A DNA stretch of 22,025 bases from JBKHXU01 sp046565865 (GTDB lineage Bacteria > Pseudomonadota > Gammaproteobacteria > Acidiferrobacterales > Sulfurifustaceae). This document shows, one piece after another, positions 1-7,607 of the stretch; position 1 is the stretch's first letter; every line of letters begins with the position of its first letter. A program made the translations under genes and the position numbers. The DNA lies in NCBI GenBank assembly GCA_046565865.1, contig JBKHXU010000176.1, positions 1 through 22,025 on the forward strand, read 5' to 3'. Under the pieces are notes generated by a model. It saw only the letters and a program-made list of their open reading frames with translations, ran no database searches and had not been told where the DNA came from.

Positions 1-537
1 CGGGCCGTTGGCGGTGCGGTAGGGCGTGGGCTGGGTGACGTAGTCCAGGTCTTCGGCGCCGCCGCCGGGCTGTACGTTGGAATCGCTGTCCAACCAGTCG
101 ATCAGCGCGCCTTTCAGGTTCGCATCGAGGCCGAGTTCGACCAGCAATTGCTCGAACACCGCGATTTCGGTCGGGTTCAGCGTCCGGTTGCCCGCCGTGC
201 CGGTGACGAGGTTGTTCAAATTGAACTGGCTCTGCGCATCCTTCGCCTCGATGGTGACAAATCCGCCTTCAACAGGCAAGACAACCGGTTTACTCCATTC
301 CTCATCCAGCGCGTCGAACTTATTGTTCCTGGCATCGAGAACGAGGGCGATGCCCGCGAGCTCGATGGCGCCGCGCACAATGCCGTCCGCCTGCCCGAGA
401 TCGGCGAGATTTTGCGCTTGGCGCAACCATACTTGTTGGCTGACCGCCAAGAACGCCGCCAGCGTGGCGACGATGGCGATGATGAACATGGCCGTCACCA
501 ACGCGACGCCGCGTTGCTTGGCGCGGGCGCAGGTCAC
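1..537 (-). CDS. gspK: Type II secretion minor pseudopilin GspK (partial, C-terminus off window)
   Basis: This is the N-terminal 179 codons of GspK, the largest minor pseudopilin, which with GspI and GspJ forms the tip of the type II secretion pseudopilus in the inner membrane and periplasm. The start is a GTG at 537-535 that overlaps the gspJ stop (GTGA). A basic leader (TCARAKQRG) ends in Gly10, the prepilin peptidase site, followed by a hydrophobic helix beginning VALVTAMFIIAIVATLAAF. Mature position 5 is Thr rather than Glu; lack of Glu5 is a known trait of GspK. Further on is the family-like stretch around SQFNLNNLV and the LNPTEIAVFEQLL region. The gene runs off the left edge, so gspL and gspM may follow outside the window. 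Confidence 0.93.
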   Translation of the reverse strand, partial: MTCARAKQRGVALVTAMFIIAIVATLAAFLAVSQQVWLRQAQNLADLGQADGIVRGAIELAGIALVLDARNNKFDALDEEWSKPVVLPVEGGFVTIEAKDAQSQFNLNNLVTGTAGNRTLNPTEIAVFEQLLVELGLDANLKGALIDWLDSDSNVQPGGGAEDLDYVTQPTPYRTANGP

Positions 538-1145
538 GGTCGAACCAGGAACGTGCGCGTATAGCTGCCGCGCGTACGGTGTTTCAGTGTCACTTCAACG
601 GCGCGTGGCAAGGCCGGGAACGCGGTTTGACCGAGCGGTGGCCAATGGTCGGTCCACGCCGTGTCGTGGTAGCGAACCTGGAATTCTTCCACATCCTCAA
701 GCAGCGCAACCGACACCGGCTGCGCGTCGGGAGCACGATCGAGCGCCGGCCAATACACGCGGTACAGTATCCCATCCGCCAAGCGATACCCGATACGCTG
801 CAGATCGGGCAGCGGGCCGACGGAGGTGACGCCGCCGCGGGTGAATTCGACGCTTGGTTCGGCCAGCGCGCGTTGGTCGGTCGGTTCGCCGCGAAACGCC
901 GGCCGCAGCTGAAGGCCGTCGGTATCACGCACTTGCCGGTTGCACGCGAACGCGAAGTCGTCCTGCATGCGGCCGAACGCCAACGCCAATTCGCGCCAGA
1001 ACAGGCGCTCGGCCTCGACGCGCTCGCGGTTCTCGAGCAGCCGCGTGAGGCTGCCGTAGGCCATGGTCGAGAACAGCGCGAAGATGCCGATCGCCACCAG
1101 CACTTCGAGCAGCGTGAATCCGCGAGCCTTTGCTATACGCGTCAT
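534..1145 (-). CDS. gspJ: Type II secretion minor pseudopilin GspJ
   Basis: This encodes a 203-residue minor pseudopilin of the type II secretion pseudopilus tip. The prepilin leader is MTRIAKARG, cleaved after Gly9 by GspO/PilD, followed by FTLLEVLVAIGIFALF with the conserved Glu at mature position 5 and a single hydrophobic helix. The remainder is a periplasmic beta-rich domain ending TRTFLVRP, and the size is normal for GspJ. The ATG at 1145-1143 overlaps the gspI stop (ATGA), and the stop overlaps the gspK GTG, which indicates translational coupling through the I-J-K tip complex. The order I-J-K identifies it as GspJ rather than another pseudopilin. Confidence 0.95.
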   Translation of the reverse strand: MTRIAKARGFTLLEVLVAIGIFALFSTMAYGSLTRLLENRERVEAERLFWRELALAFGRMQDDFAFACNRQVRDTDGLQLRPAFRGEPTDQRALAEPSVEFTRGGVTSVGPLPDLQRIGYRLADGILYRVYWPALDRAPDAQPVSVALLEDVEEFQVRYHDTAWTDHWPPLGQTAFPALPRAVEVTLKHRTRGSYTRTFLVRP

Positions 1146-1519
1146 GGCTTGCGCAAAAAAATCGATAGGCGCGCGCGCAGGTCGGGCGAGCGCGGCGTAC
1201 GGACTTCAATATCCACGCGCCGCATATCCGCCACCTCGGTCGCCGTCGCGTGTTGTTTCCACTCCCATTCGCGTCCGCCCATTTCGGCCGTGCCGGTGGT
1301 GGCGCTCAGGTCCGGCCAGGTGTTGTTCAGTTGCAGGGATACCGCACGCTCCTGCGCTACCCACAGCGCCAGGGTGCGTTCACGCAAGTCGGCGGCGAGG
1401 TCGATCGATTGGCCCATGGTGCGCACGACGGCGGCGAGCGCGATTGCGAGCACGGCCAACGCGACCAGCACCTCGATCAAGGTGAAGCCGTGTGCGCAAC
1501 GGTGAAGGTTATGCCGCAT
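1142..1519 (-). CDS. gspI: Type II secretion minor pseudopilin GspI
   Basis: This encodes a 125-residue minor pseudopilin, the adaptor that nucleates the GspI-J-K tip. The leader MRHNLHRCAHG ends in Gly11 and is followed by FTLIEVLVALAVLAIALAAVV, a type IV prepilin N-terminal helix with Glu at mature position 5. The segment LALWVAQERAVSLQL and the nearby WPDL match the usual GspI pattern after the helix. The ATG at 1519-1517 lies 11 bases inside the end of gspH, and the stop overlaps gspJ. The length is typical for the family (about 120-130 residues). Confidence 0.94.
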   Translation of the reverse strand: MRHNLHRCAHGFTLIEVLVALAVLAIALAAVVRTMGQSIDLAADLRERTLALWVAQERAVSLQLNNTWPDLSATTGTAEMGGREWEWKQHATATEVADMRRVDIEVRTPRSPDLRARLSIFLRKP

Positions 1520-2015
1520 CGGCCAACGGGGTGCGGGTCGACGTCACCTTGCCGCTCGGCTGCCCCTGGACGTACCAGCTCGTTTGGCCGAGGCGCAGGA
1601 CGATGGTGAAGGCCGGCGCGGCGCCGCTCGGTTCGAAGACCAGCACCGGCTCCTTCGCATCTTTCATACCTTCGATTTCAAAAGTGTCGATGGCGACGCG
1701 CGCGTCGAGCTTGCGCGGGCCGAGTACGTCGCCGGCGCCGATTGGTCGAAGTTTGCCTTTGTCGTCGAGGCGCAGGAACTCGTAGCCTTCGCGCACGGGG
1801 ACGAGCGCGAACGGCCGCGCCTGCATGATCGCTTCTTCTTGCGCCGACTGGATCAATACCGCCATGCGATCGCCTTCGTCGCGCAGAATGTCGGAGTCAT
1901 CGCGCGTGAGATTGATACCGACCATGCCGAAGATGACGCTGAGGACCAACAGGATCACCACCAGCTCGATCAGCGTGAAGCCCGATAGAAAGAAGTGCAC
2001 GCGACAAGCGCGCAT
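1509..2015 (-). CDS. gspH: Type II secretion minor pseudopilin GspH
   Basis: This encodes a 168-residue minor pseudopilin of the type II secretion pseudopilus. The reading frame is open further upstream to 2162, but that extension translates the dispersed repeat between gspG and gspH (LPLSLRERDGVRAN and similar), so I place the start at the ATG 2015-2013. From there the leader is MRACRVHFFLSG, cleaved after Gly12, followed by FTLIELVVILLVLSVIFGMV with Glu at mature position 5. A GGAGGAGGG tract lies 10 bases before this ATG, inside the edge of the repeat, and can act as a ribosome binding site. The gene overlaps gspI by 11 bases. GspH is the least conserved pseudopilin, and position between G and I supports the name. 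Confidence 0.9.
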   Translation of the reverse strand: MRACRVHFFLSGFTLIELVVILLVLSVIFGMVGINLTRDDSDILRDEGDRMAVLIQSAQEEAIMQARPFALVPVREGYEFLRLDDKGKLRPIGAGDVLGPRKLDARVAIDTFEIEGMKDAKEPVLVFEPSGAAPAFTIVLRLGQTSWYVQGQPSGKVTSTRTPLADAA

Positions 2016-2025
2016 CGGCTCGCTT

Positions 2026-2034
2026 CCCTCCTCC
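2026..2034 (-). promoter_or_regulatory. Ribosome binding site of gspH, supplied by the repeat edge
   Basis: On the minus strand the sequence reads GGAGGAGGG, then 10 bases, then the gspH ATG at 2015. The purine tract is the outer arm of the first repeat hairpin, so folding of that hairpin would occlude it. The spacing is slightly long for the outermost GGAGG but acceptable for a site within the tract. Confidence 0.5.
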
Positions 2035-2121
2035 GCTTGCGGGGGAGGGCATGAGGGAGGGGGAAGGCATGTACACGCGAGGTTCGCCCTCACCCCATCC
2101 CTCTCCCGGAGGGAGAGGGGG
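2026..2121. repeat. Two-hairpin GC-rich dispersed palindromic repeat between gspG and gspH
   Basis: Two inverted repeats lie back to back. The first pairs CCCTCCTCCGC (2026-2036) with GCGGGGGAGGG (2039-2049), with one G-T wobble. The second pairs CCCTCTCCC (2099-2107) with GGGAGAGGG (2111-2119) around a 3-base loop. The linker is also made of G/A-rich and C/T-rich runs. Sequence of this style, including the CCCTCACCCCATCCCTCTCCC-like arm, is familiar as a multicopy intergenic repeat in many proteobacteria, and its translation gives the well-known spurious peptide SLRERDGVRAN. Copy number in this genome cannot be judged from one window. Confidence 0.8.
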
Positions 2122-2146
2122 AGCTGGTTCGCTGATGCGGTTTGTA

Positions 2147-2605
2147 TTACTGGAGATTCCATGAGCCGATGTCGGCGTTGTAGCCTTCGCCGCCGGGCTG
2201 CCGGTCGGCGCCTAGGCTCACCACGTCGACTTCGCCGTGAATGCCGGGATTGAGGTATTGGTAGTCGCTGCCCCAGGGATCCTTCGGCAGGCGTTCGAGA
2301 TAGCCGCCGCTCTTCCAGTTGCGTGGGATGTCGCCGGTCTCGGGCTTTTTCACCAGCGCCATCAATCCCTGATCCGCGCTCGGGTAGGTGCCGTTGTCGA
2401 GGCGATAGAGTTTGAGTGCATTGTTGATGGCGCCAATATCGTTGCGCGCCGCGACCACGCGCGCCTGATCCGGACGGTCCATGATGCGCGGCACGATGAG
2501 GCCGGCGAGGATGCCGAGGATGACGACCACCACGAGCACTTCGATCAAGGTGAAACCGCGCTGCAATTTCCGGCCGCGATCGCGGCGGGTTGTGTTCACT
2601 GCCAT
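2147..2605 (-). CDS. gspG: Type II secretion major pseudopilin GspG
   Basis: This encodes the 152-residue major subunit of the type II secretion pseudopilus, which polymerises in the periplasm to push substrates through the secretin. A basic leader (MAVNTTRRDRGRKLQRG) is cleaved after Gly17 and followed by FTLIEVLVVVVILGILAGLI with Glu at mature position 5. Hallmarks of GspG follow: Y-PSADQGL-AL, the LPKDPWG-DY-Y-NPG motif, and the C-terminal LGADRQPGGEG-NADIGSWN calcium-binding loop. I chose the ATG at 2605-2603 because GTGAGG lies 6 bases before it and overlaps the gspF stop; an upstream GTG at 2617 would add four residues. A 131-bp repeat-filled gap follows the gene. Confidence 0.97.
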   Translation of the reverse strand: MAVNTTRRDRGRKLQRGFTLIEVLVVVVILGILAGLIVPRIMDRPDQARVVAARNDIGAINNALKLYRLDNGTYPSADQGLMALVKKPETGDIPRNWKSGGYLERLPKDPWGSDYQYLNPGIHGEVDVVSLGADRQPGGEGYNADIGSWNLQ

Positions 2606-2613
2606 GCTTAACC

Positions 2614-3837
2614 TCACTTGATGAGCTGATTCATTTCGAAGATGGGCAGCAGAATCGCAATGACGATAAAGAGCACGATCGCGCCCATGACCAATATCAA
2701 CACCGGCTCCAACAGCGCCGTCAGCGCCTTGACCCAGTTTTCGAGCTCGCGCGCCTGCGCCTCGGCGGCGCGCTGCAGCATCGCGTCCAATCGGCCGCTG
2801 GCTTCGCCGCTCGCGATCAGGTGCACCACCAGCGGCGGGAACAACCGCGTCTTGCCGAGCGAGCGCGATAAGCTGCCGCCCTCGCGCACTTGCTTCAATG
2901 CCTCTTCCACCGCGGCGCGCATCGGCAGATTGTTGACCACGGGCACCGCCGATTGTAGCGCGGGCAGCAGTGGGATGCCGCTGGCGGTGAGAATGCCGAG
3001 CGTATCGGCGAAACGCGCGGCGTTGATGCCGCGGATCAGGCGGCCGACGACGGGGAGCCGCAGCAGCTGCCGGTGCCAGCGAAAGCGCACGGCGGGGTTG
3101 CGCAGTGCGATCGCGCCGCCCACCGTGGCGCCGACCAATCCAATGAGCCAGAACAAGCCGGTGGCGCGCGCGGCGTCGCTCATGGCGATGAGCGCGCGCG
3201 TCACCATCGGCAGTTCTTGCCCGGTGTTGGTGAACACGCGCGTGACTTGCGGCACGACGTAGACCAGCAGCAGGCCGACCACGGTGATGGCGACGAGTGT
3301 CACCAACGCCGGGTAGATGAACGCGAGCAAAACCTTCTGGCGCAGCGCCTGACGCGTCTCGGTGTAGTCGGCCAGGCGCTCGAGCACCTCGACCAAGCGC
3401 CCAGACTGCTCGCCGGCGTCGATCATGACGCGATAGATGTCCGGGAACGCCTGCGGAAACGCCGTCATGCTACGCGCTAACGACTGGCCTTCGAGCATGC
3501 GCCCGCGCACGCCGGCGAGTACGTGGCGCGTGCGATTGGATTCGGATTGCTCGATGAGCGCGTTGAGGCATTCTTCCAGCGTCAACCCGGCGCGCACCAG
3601 GGTCGCAAACTGGCGCGTGAGCAGCGCGAGTTCGGTGCCGGATATGCCGCGCGGCGCGAAGCGGCGTTGGCCGCCGGGCGCGCCGGCCTTGGCTTGTTCG
3701 TGGATCGGATTGACCGCGAGCGGGGTGAGCCCGCGTTCGCGCAGCAGGCCGCGCACCTGGCGCTCGGCGTCGCCGTCGATGACGCCCTTGACCGCGCGCC
3801 CGCGTGCGTCCAGCGCTTGATACTCGAAGCCGGCCAT
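2614..3837 (-). CDS. gspF: Type II secretion inner-membrane platform protein GspF
   Basis: This encodes a 407-residue polytopic inner-membrane protein that forms the assembly platform of the type II secretion system and contacts the ATPase GspE and GspL. It starts MAGFEYQALDARGR, the typical GspF/PilC N-terminus, and contains two T2SSF repeats, each ending in a helix-rich half: LLTRQFATLVRAGLTLEE around residues 72-90 and RFADTLGILTASGIPLL around 274-290, with the paired signatures AGEQSGRL and ASGEASGRL. Hydrophobic segments lie near residues 170-192, 225-243 and 376-398. The length matches the family (about 405). The ATG at 3837 is 6 bases after the gspE stop. Confidence 0.97.
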   Translation of the reverse strand: MAGFEYQALDARGRAVKGVIDGDAERQVRGLLRERGLTPLAVNPIHEQAKAGAPGGQRRFAPRGISGTELALLTRQFATLVRAGLTLEECLNALIEQSESNRTRHVLAGVRGRMLEGQSLARSMTAFPQAFPDIYRVMIDAGEQSGRLVEVLERLADYTETRQALRQKVLLAFIYPALVTLVAITVVGLLLVYVVPQVTRVFTNTGQELPMVTRALIAMSDAARATGLFWLIGLVGATVGGAIALRNPAVRFRWHRQLLRLPVVGRLIRGINAARFADTLGILTASGIPLLPALQSAVPVVNNLPMRAAVEEALKQVREGGSLSRSLGKTRLFPPLVVHLIASGEASGRLDAMLQRAAEAQARELENWVKALTALLEPVLILVMGAIVLFIVIAILLPIFEMNQLIK

Positions 3838-3843
3838 GCCGAG

Positions 3844-5367
3844 TTACTCGCGCGAGACGCGCAGCACTTCGTCGAGGCTGGTTTCGCCGGCGCGCACCCA
3901 GCGCAGCCCGTCCTCGCGGATGCTGCCCATGCCGCGCGAGCGCGCGTGCTCGCGCAAACGTTCTTCCGAGGCGCCGTCGTGAATGAGGCTGCGGATCTTG
4001 TCGTCGACGCTGAGCAACTCGAACACGCCGCTGCGGCCTTGGTAACCGCTGTTGGAACAGGTCGGGCAGCCGACCGGCATGTAGATGCGACCGCCGTCTG
4101 TGGCGGTCGGCGGCAGTTGCAGCAGACGGCGCTCCGCCGCGTCCGGCACGTGCGCGCGCTTGCACTGCGGGCAAAGCTTACGCACCAGCCGCTGCGCCAA
4201 GACGCCGATCAAGCTCGATGCGACCAAGAACGGTTCCACGCCCATGTCGACCAGGCGCGTGACCGCGCCGGCCGCATCGTTTGTGTGCAACGTCGCCATG
4301 ACCAAGTGACCCGTGAGCGATGCCTGCACCGCGATCTGCGCGGTCTCAAGATCGCGAATTTCGCCGATCATGATGATGTCCGGGTCCTGGCGCAGAATCG
4401 CGCGCAGCGCGCGCGCGAACGACAGCTCGATTTTCGGATTGACCTGCGTTTGGCCGATGCCGTCGAGGTCGTACTCGATCGGGTCCTCGACGGTCATGAT
4501 GTTGTGGCGGTTGGTGTCGAGCTGCGACAGCGCGGCGTAGAGCGTCGTGGTTTTACCGGAACCGGTCGGGCCGGTGACGAGCAGGATGCCGTGCGGCTGA
4601 TGAATCAAGTCGTTCAGCGTGGTCAGCATCTCGTCCGACATGCCGATGGCGGTGAGCGTGAGCCGGCCGGCCTGTTTGTCGAGCAGGCGCATTACCACAC
4701 GCTCGCCGTGCGCCGTCGGCAGCGTCGACACGCGCACGTCGACCGGGCGGCCGGCGAGGCGCAGCGTAATGCGCCCGTCCTGTGGCATGCGTTTCTCGGC
4801 GATGTCGAGGCGCGCCATGATCTTGACGCGCGACACGACGAGCCCGTGCGCCGCCTGCGGCGGCTCGATCACGTCGCGCAGCACGCCGTCGATGCGATAG
4901 CGCACCACGGAACGCGTCTCGAACGGCTCGATGTGAATATCGGAGGCGCCCTCGCGCACCGCTTGCGACAGCAGTGCGTTGATGAGGCGCACGATGGGCG
5001 CGTCGTCCTCGCTTTCGAGCAGATCGGCGACGCGCGGCAGGCTTTGCGTGAGGTCGGTTAAATCCGGGTTGGCGTCGAGGCCGTCGACGATCTCCATGGC
5101 GTGGCTCTTGCCGCGCTCGTACGCGCGGTGCAACGCCGCTTCGAACTCCTCCGCTGGCAACTCGCGCAACTGGATCGGTTGCCCAAGTGCGCGTTGCAGC
5201 TCGGCCAACACCGAGCTGGCCACGCCCGGCCGGGCCCACACCTCGAGCGCGCCGTCGTTCAGGCGCGCGGCGATGACCCCGTGACGTTTGGCGAAGTGAT
5301 AGGGCAGGCGGTCGGTCCATTTCGGATCGAGCGCGTGCGGATCGGACTGAGCGGCGAGCGCGGTCAC
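3844..5367 (-). CDS. gspE: Type II secretion cytoplasmic ATPase GspE
   Basis: This encodes the 507-residue secretion ATPase that powers pseudopilus assembly from the cytoplasmic face. The N-terminal domain (about residues 1-110) resembles the GspL-binding T2SSE_N region. The ATPase core shows Walker A GPTGSGKT at 266-273, the Asp box MTVEDPIEY near 291-299, Walker B IIMIGEIRD at 331-339 and the His box GHLVMATLHTND near 353-364. Cys399, Cys402, Cys434 and Cys437 form the CxxC...CxxC zinc-binding motif characteristic of GspE. The start is a GTG at 5367-5365 that overlaps the gspD stop as GTGA, so translation is probably coupled to the secretin gene. Confidence 0.98.
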   Translation of the reverse strand: MTALAAQSDPHALDPKWTDRLPYHFAKRHGVIAARLNDGALEVWARPGVASSVLAELQRALGQPIQLRELPAEEFEAALHRAYERGKSHAMEIVDGLDANPDLTDLTQSLPRVADLLESEDDAPIVRLINALLSQAVREGASDIHIEPFETRSVVRYRIDGVLRDVIEPPQAAHGLVVSRVKIMARLDIAEKRMPQDGRITLRLAGRPVDVRVSTLPTAHGERVVMRLLDKQAGRLTLTAIGMSDEMLTTLNDLIHQPHGILLVTGPTGSGKTTTLYAALSQLDTNRHNIMTVEDPIEYDLDGIGQTQVNPKIELSFARALRAILRQDPDIIMIGEIRDLETAQIAVQASLTGHLVMATLHTNDAAGAVTRLVDMGVEPFLVASSLIGVLAQRLVRKLCPQCKRAHVPDAAERRLLQLPPTATDGGRIYMPVGCPTCSNSGYQGRSGVFELLSVDDKIRSLIHDGASEERLREHARSRGMGSIREDGLRWVRAGETSLDEVLRVSRE

Positions 5368-7595
5368 TGTACGGTGGGCGACCCGTCGGGTGCTTCCGGC
5401 GGGCCAAGTTTTTCGTCGGTGGAGGTTTTCGGCGGCTCGGCCGGCGGCGGCGCCGGCTGGAAGCGATTGAGAATCTGATTTCGCTCAGCCTCTTTTTCCT
5501 TGGTCTGGGCGCGGATGTAGTCGTAGCGATCCGCAGTTGTGCGATAGCTGTCGTCGACGGTGCGGATGATGGTCGGACGCAGGAACACCATCAGATTGGT
5601 CTTGCGCTTGGTGTCGGACTTGTAGCGAAACAGCGCGCCGATCAAGGGAATGCGGCCCAGCAGCGGTACCTGTTGCCGGCTTTCCTCGATCTGATCCTGG
5701 ATCAGGCCGCCGAGTACGACGGTGCTGCCGTCGTCGACGATTACCTTGGTATCGATCGAGCGCTTGTTGGTGATGCGATTGAGCTCGGTCGTCTCCACCG
5801 CCGTTTCGACCGACGAGATTTCCTGCGAGATCTCCAATTTGACCACGCCACCCTCGGAAATCTGCGGCTTGATCTTGAGCGTGATGCCGACGTCCTTGCG
5901 CTCGATGGTCTGAAATGGATTGGGTGTGGCGGTCGCCGCGGTGCCGGTGCCGACGGTGGCGAAGCTGCCTGTCAGGAACGGTACGTTGCGCGCGACCACG
6001 ATCTTGGCCTCGGCATTGTCGAGCGTCATGAGATTCGGCGTCGACAAAATATTGCCGATATTCTTCTGCTCCAGCGCGCGCGCCAACGCGCCCAGCGTTT
6101 GCACCACGGTGCCGTCCGGCAGCGTGATCTTTGGTCCGAGGAAGGCGATGTTGAGACCGGCGCCGACCGGCGGCTCGGCGCCAACAATGGCGCCGCCGAG
6201 ACTCGGATTGGCGCGCGGAAAGTTCTGCACCCCGGCGATGGCGCCATTCCCGGCTTTGCCGGCGTCGGCCCATTGAAAGCCGAGCTCTAGCGCCTTTTCG
6301 GTGGTGATTTCGGTGATTAATGCCTCGACAAACACCTGTGCCCGGCGCACGTCGAGCTTCTCGATGACGGCGCGCAGATTGTTATACACGGCGTCCGAGG
6401 CGTTGATGATGAGTGCATTGGTGGACTCGTCGGCCTGTATCAACGACGCATCCGCGGTGCGACCGCCAGCAGGGCGTGCCGCCGCCGGCAGACCCGGCGC
6501 CGCCGCCGGCACGGACGCCGCCTGCGCCCGCGCCTCGCCGGCGAGCAGCCCGCGCAACACCTCCGCCAGTTTCACCGCCTCGGCGTTGCGCAAATAAACG
6601 ACGCGGGTGCTGCCGCCGGTCGTGGCCGGCACGTCCAGCTTCTCGATCAGCGACCGCAGCTGGTTCAGGCGCCCAGGATTGTCGGTGCGGATCAGCAGGC
6701 TGTTGGTGCGCAGATCGGGCGCGATTGTGAAGCGGTCGCCGGCCGCGGCCGCCGCGCCCGGTTGCCCCGGCGCGCCGGGCACCGCGCCCGGCGGCGCCGC
6801 GAGGCGGGTGATCATGTCGGCGAGGTCGAGCGCCGAGGCGTGCTTGAGCCCGATTACGGTCACGTCGCTCGATACCGGTTGGTCGATGCGCTCGATGATG
6901 CGCAGCATGCGCCGGATGTTGTCGGCATAGTCGGTGAGGATCAGCGCGTTGGCGGCGTCATAAGCCGATAACTGACTGGTCGGCGCCATCAGCGGGCGCA
7001 ACAGCGGCACCATCTGCGCCGCCGAGATATGTTGCAGTACGGCGACGTGGGTGGTGATCACCTCGCCGCCGCGCGGCGCGTCTTGCGACACATTGGCGCT
7101 CTGCTTCGCCTCGCCGGTCGGCAGCACCTTCACCACGCCGCCCGGACCGTCAACGGCGGTAAAGCCCTGCGCCTTGAGCGCCGACAGAAAGATCTGATAC
7201 GCCGCGTAGCGCGATACCGGTTTGGCGGAAATGATGGTGATCTGGCCTTTGACGCGTGGATCGAGCAGAAAATTGCGCCCGGTCATCTGCGACACGGCCT
7301 TGACCACCGCTTGAATGTCGGCCGCCTGGAAATTCAGCAGTACCTCGCCCTGACCCATCGGCGTAACGGTCGCGGCACCGGGTGTGTTGCGCGGCGGCGG
7401 TGCCGGCGCACGTGGCGGTGTGACAGGCGCGATGGGGGCCGCAGGCGCGGGCGCCGGCGTGGTTTGCGGCGGCGGCGGCGGAGGGGCGAGTTGGGATGCC
7501 TCGTCCTCGGGCTGTGCCGCCAGCGGCGTCGTCACAACCAGCAGCGGGGCAAAGAGCTGCGTACGCAGCCAGTTAGAACGCTTTCTCGTCATCAT
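5364..7595 (-). CDS. gspD: Type II secretion outer-membrane secretin GspD
   Basis: This encodes the 743-residue secretin, which forms the multimeric outer-membrane gate of the type II system. An N-terminal signal peptide ends near PLAAQPE (residues 25-31); no lipobox cysteine is seen. Residues 38-69 are an unusually Pro/Ala-rich linker. The N0 domain begins around VLLNFQAADIQAVVKAVSQ (85-103), followed by three KH-like N domains to about 415, and the secretin core occupies about 420-680, including the VPLLGRIPLIGALF signature at 643-656 and KTNLMVFLRPTII. A Pro-rich tail follows, the usual position of a pilotin-binding S region. Two adjacent ATG codons (7595, 7592) can serve as start. It lies 12 bases after gspC and overlaps gspE by 4. 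Confidence 0.97.
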   Translation of the reverse strand: MMTRKRSNWLRTQLFAPLLVVTTPLAAQPEDEASQLAPPPPPPQTTPAPAPAAPIAPVTPPRAPAPPPRNTPGAATVTPMGQGEVLLNFQAADIQAVVKAVSQMTGRNFLLDPRVKGQITIISAKPVSRYAAYQIFLSALKAQGFTAVDGPGGVVKVLPTGEAKQSANVSQDAPRGGEVITTHVAVLQHISAAQMVPLLRPLMAPTSQLSAYDAANALILTDYADNIRRMLRIIERIDQPVSSDVTVIGLKHASALDLADMITRLAAPPGAVPGAPGQPGAAAAAGDRFTIAPDLRTNSLLIRTDNPGRLNQLRSLIEKLDVPATTGGSTRVVYLRNAEAVKLAEVLRGLLAGEARAQAASVPAAAPGLPAAARPAGGRTADASLIQADESTNALIINASDAVYNNLRAVIEKLDVRRAQVFVEALITEITTEKALELGFQWADAGKAGNGAIAGVQNFPRANPSLGGAIVGAEPPVGAGLNIAFLGPKITLPDGTVVQTLGALARALEQKNIGNILSTPNLMTLDNAEAKIVVARNVPFLTGSFATVGTGTAATATPNPFQTIERKDVGITLKIKPQISEGGVVKLEISQEISSVETAVETTELNRITNKRSIDTKVIVDDGSTVVLGGLIQDQIEESRQQVPLLGRIPLIGALFRYKSDTKRKTNLMVFLRPTIIRTVDDSYRTTADRYDYIRAQTKEKEAERNQILNRFQPAPPPAEPPKTSTDEKLGPPEAPDGSPTVQ

Positions 7596-7607
7596 CTCGA
7601 AACGGGC

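Noticed and set aside
77..829. 250-codon plus-strand frame at the left edge
   Set aside because: It is antisense to gspK and gspJ, is Ser/Arg/Ala-rich and without motifs, whereas the minus-strand frames have exact prepilin signals and coupled starts.
2016..2162. N-terminal extension of GspH to 2162
   Set aside because: The extension translates the dispersed repeat (SLRERDGVRAN, PPPQAEEGSE) and overlaps the end of gspG. The prepilin leader begins properly at 2015.
3523..5061. 512-codon open frame on the plus strand opposite gspE/gspF
   Set aside because: It is antisense to two clear genes in very GC-rich DNA, has low-complexity Arg/Ala/His-rich composition and no recognisable motif. It is a codon-bias shadow.
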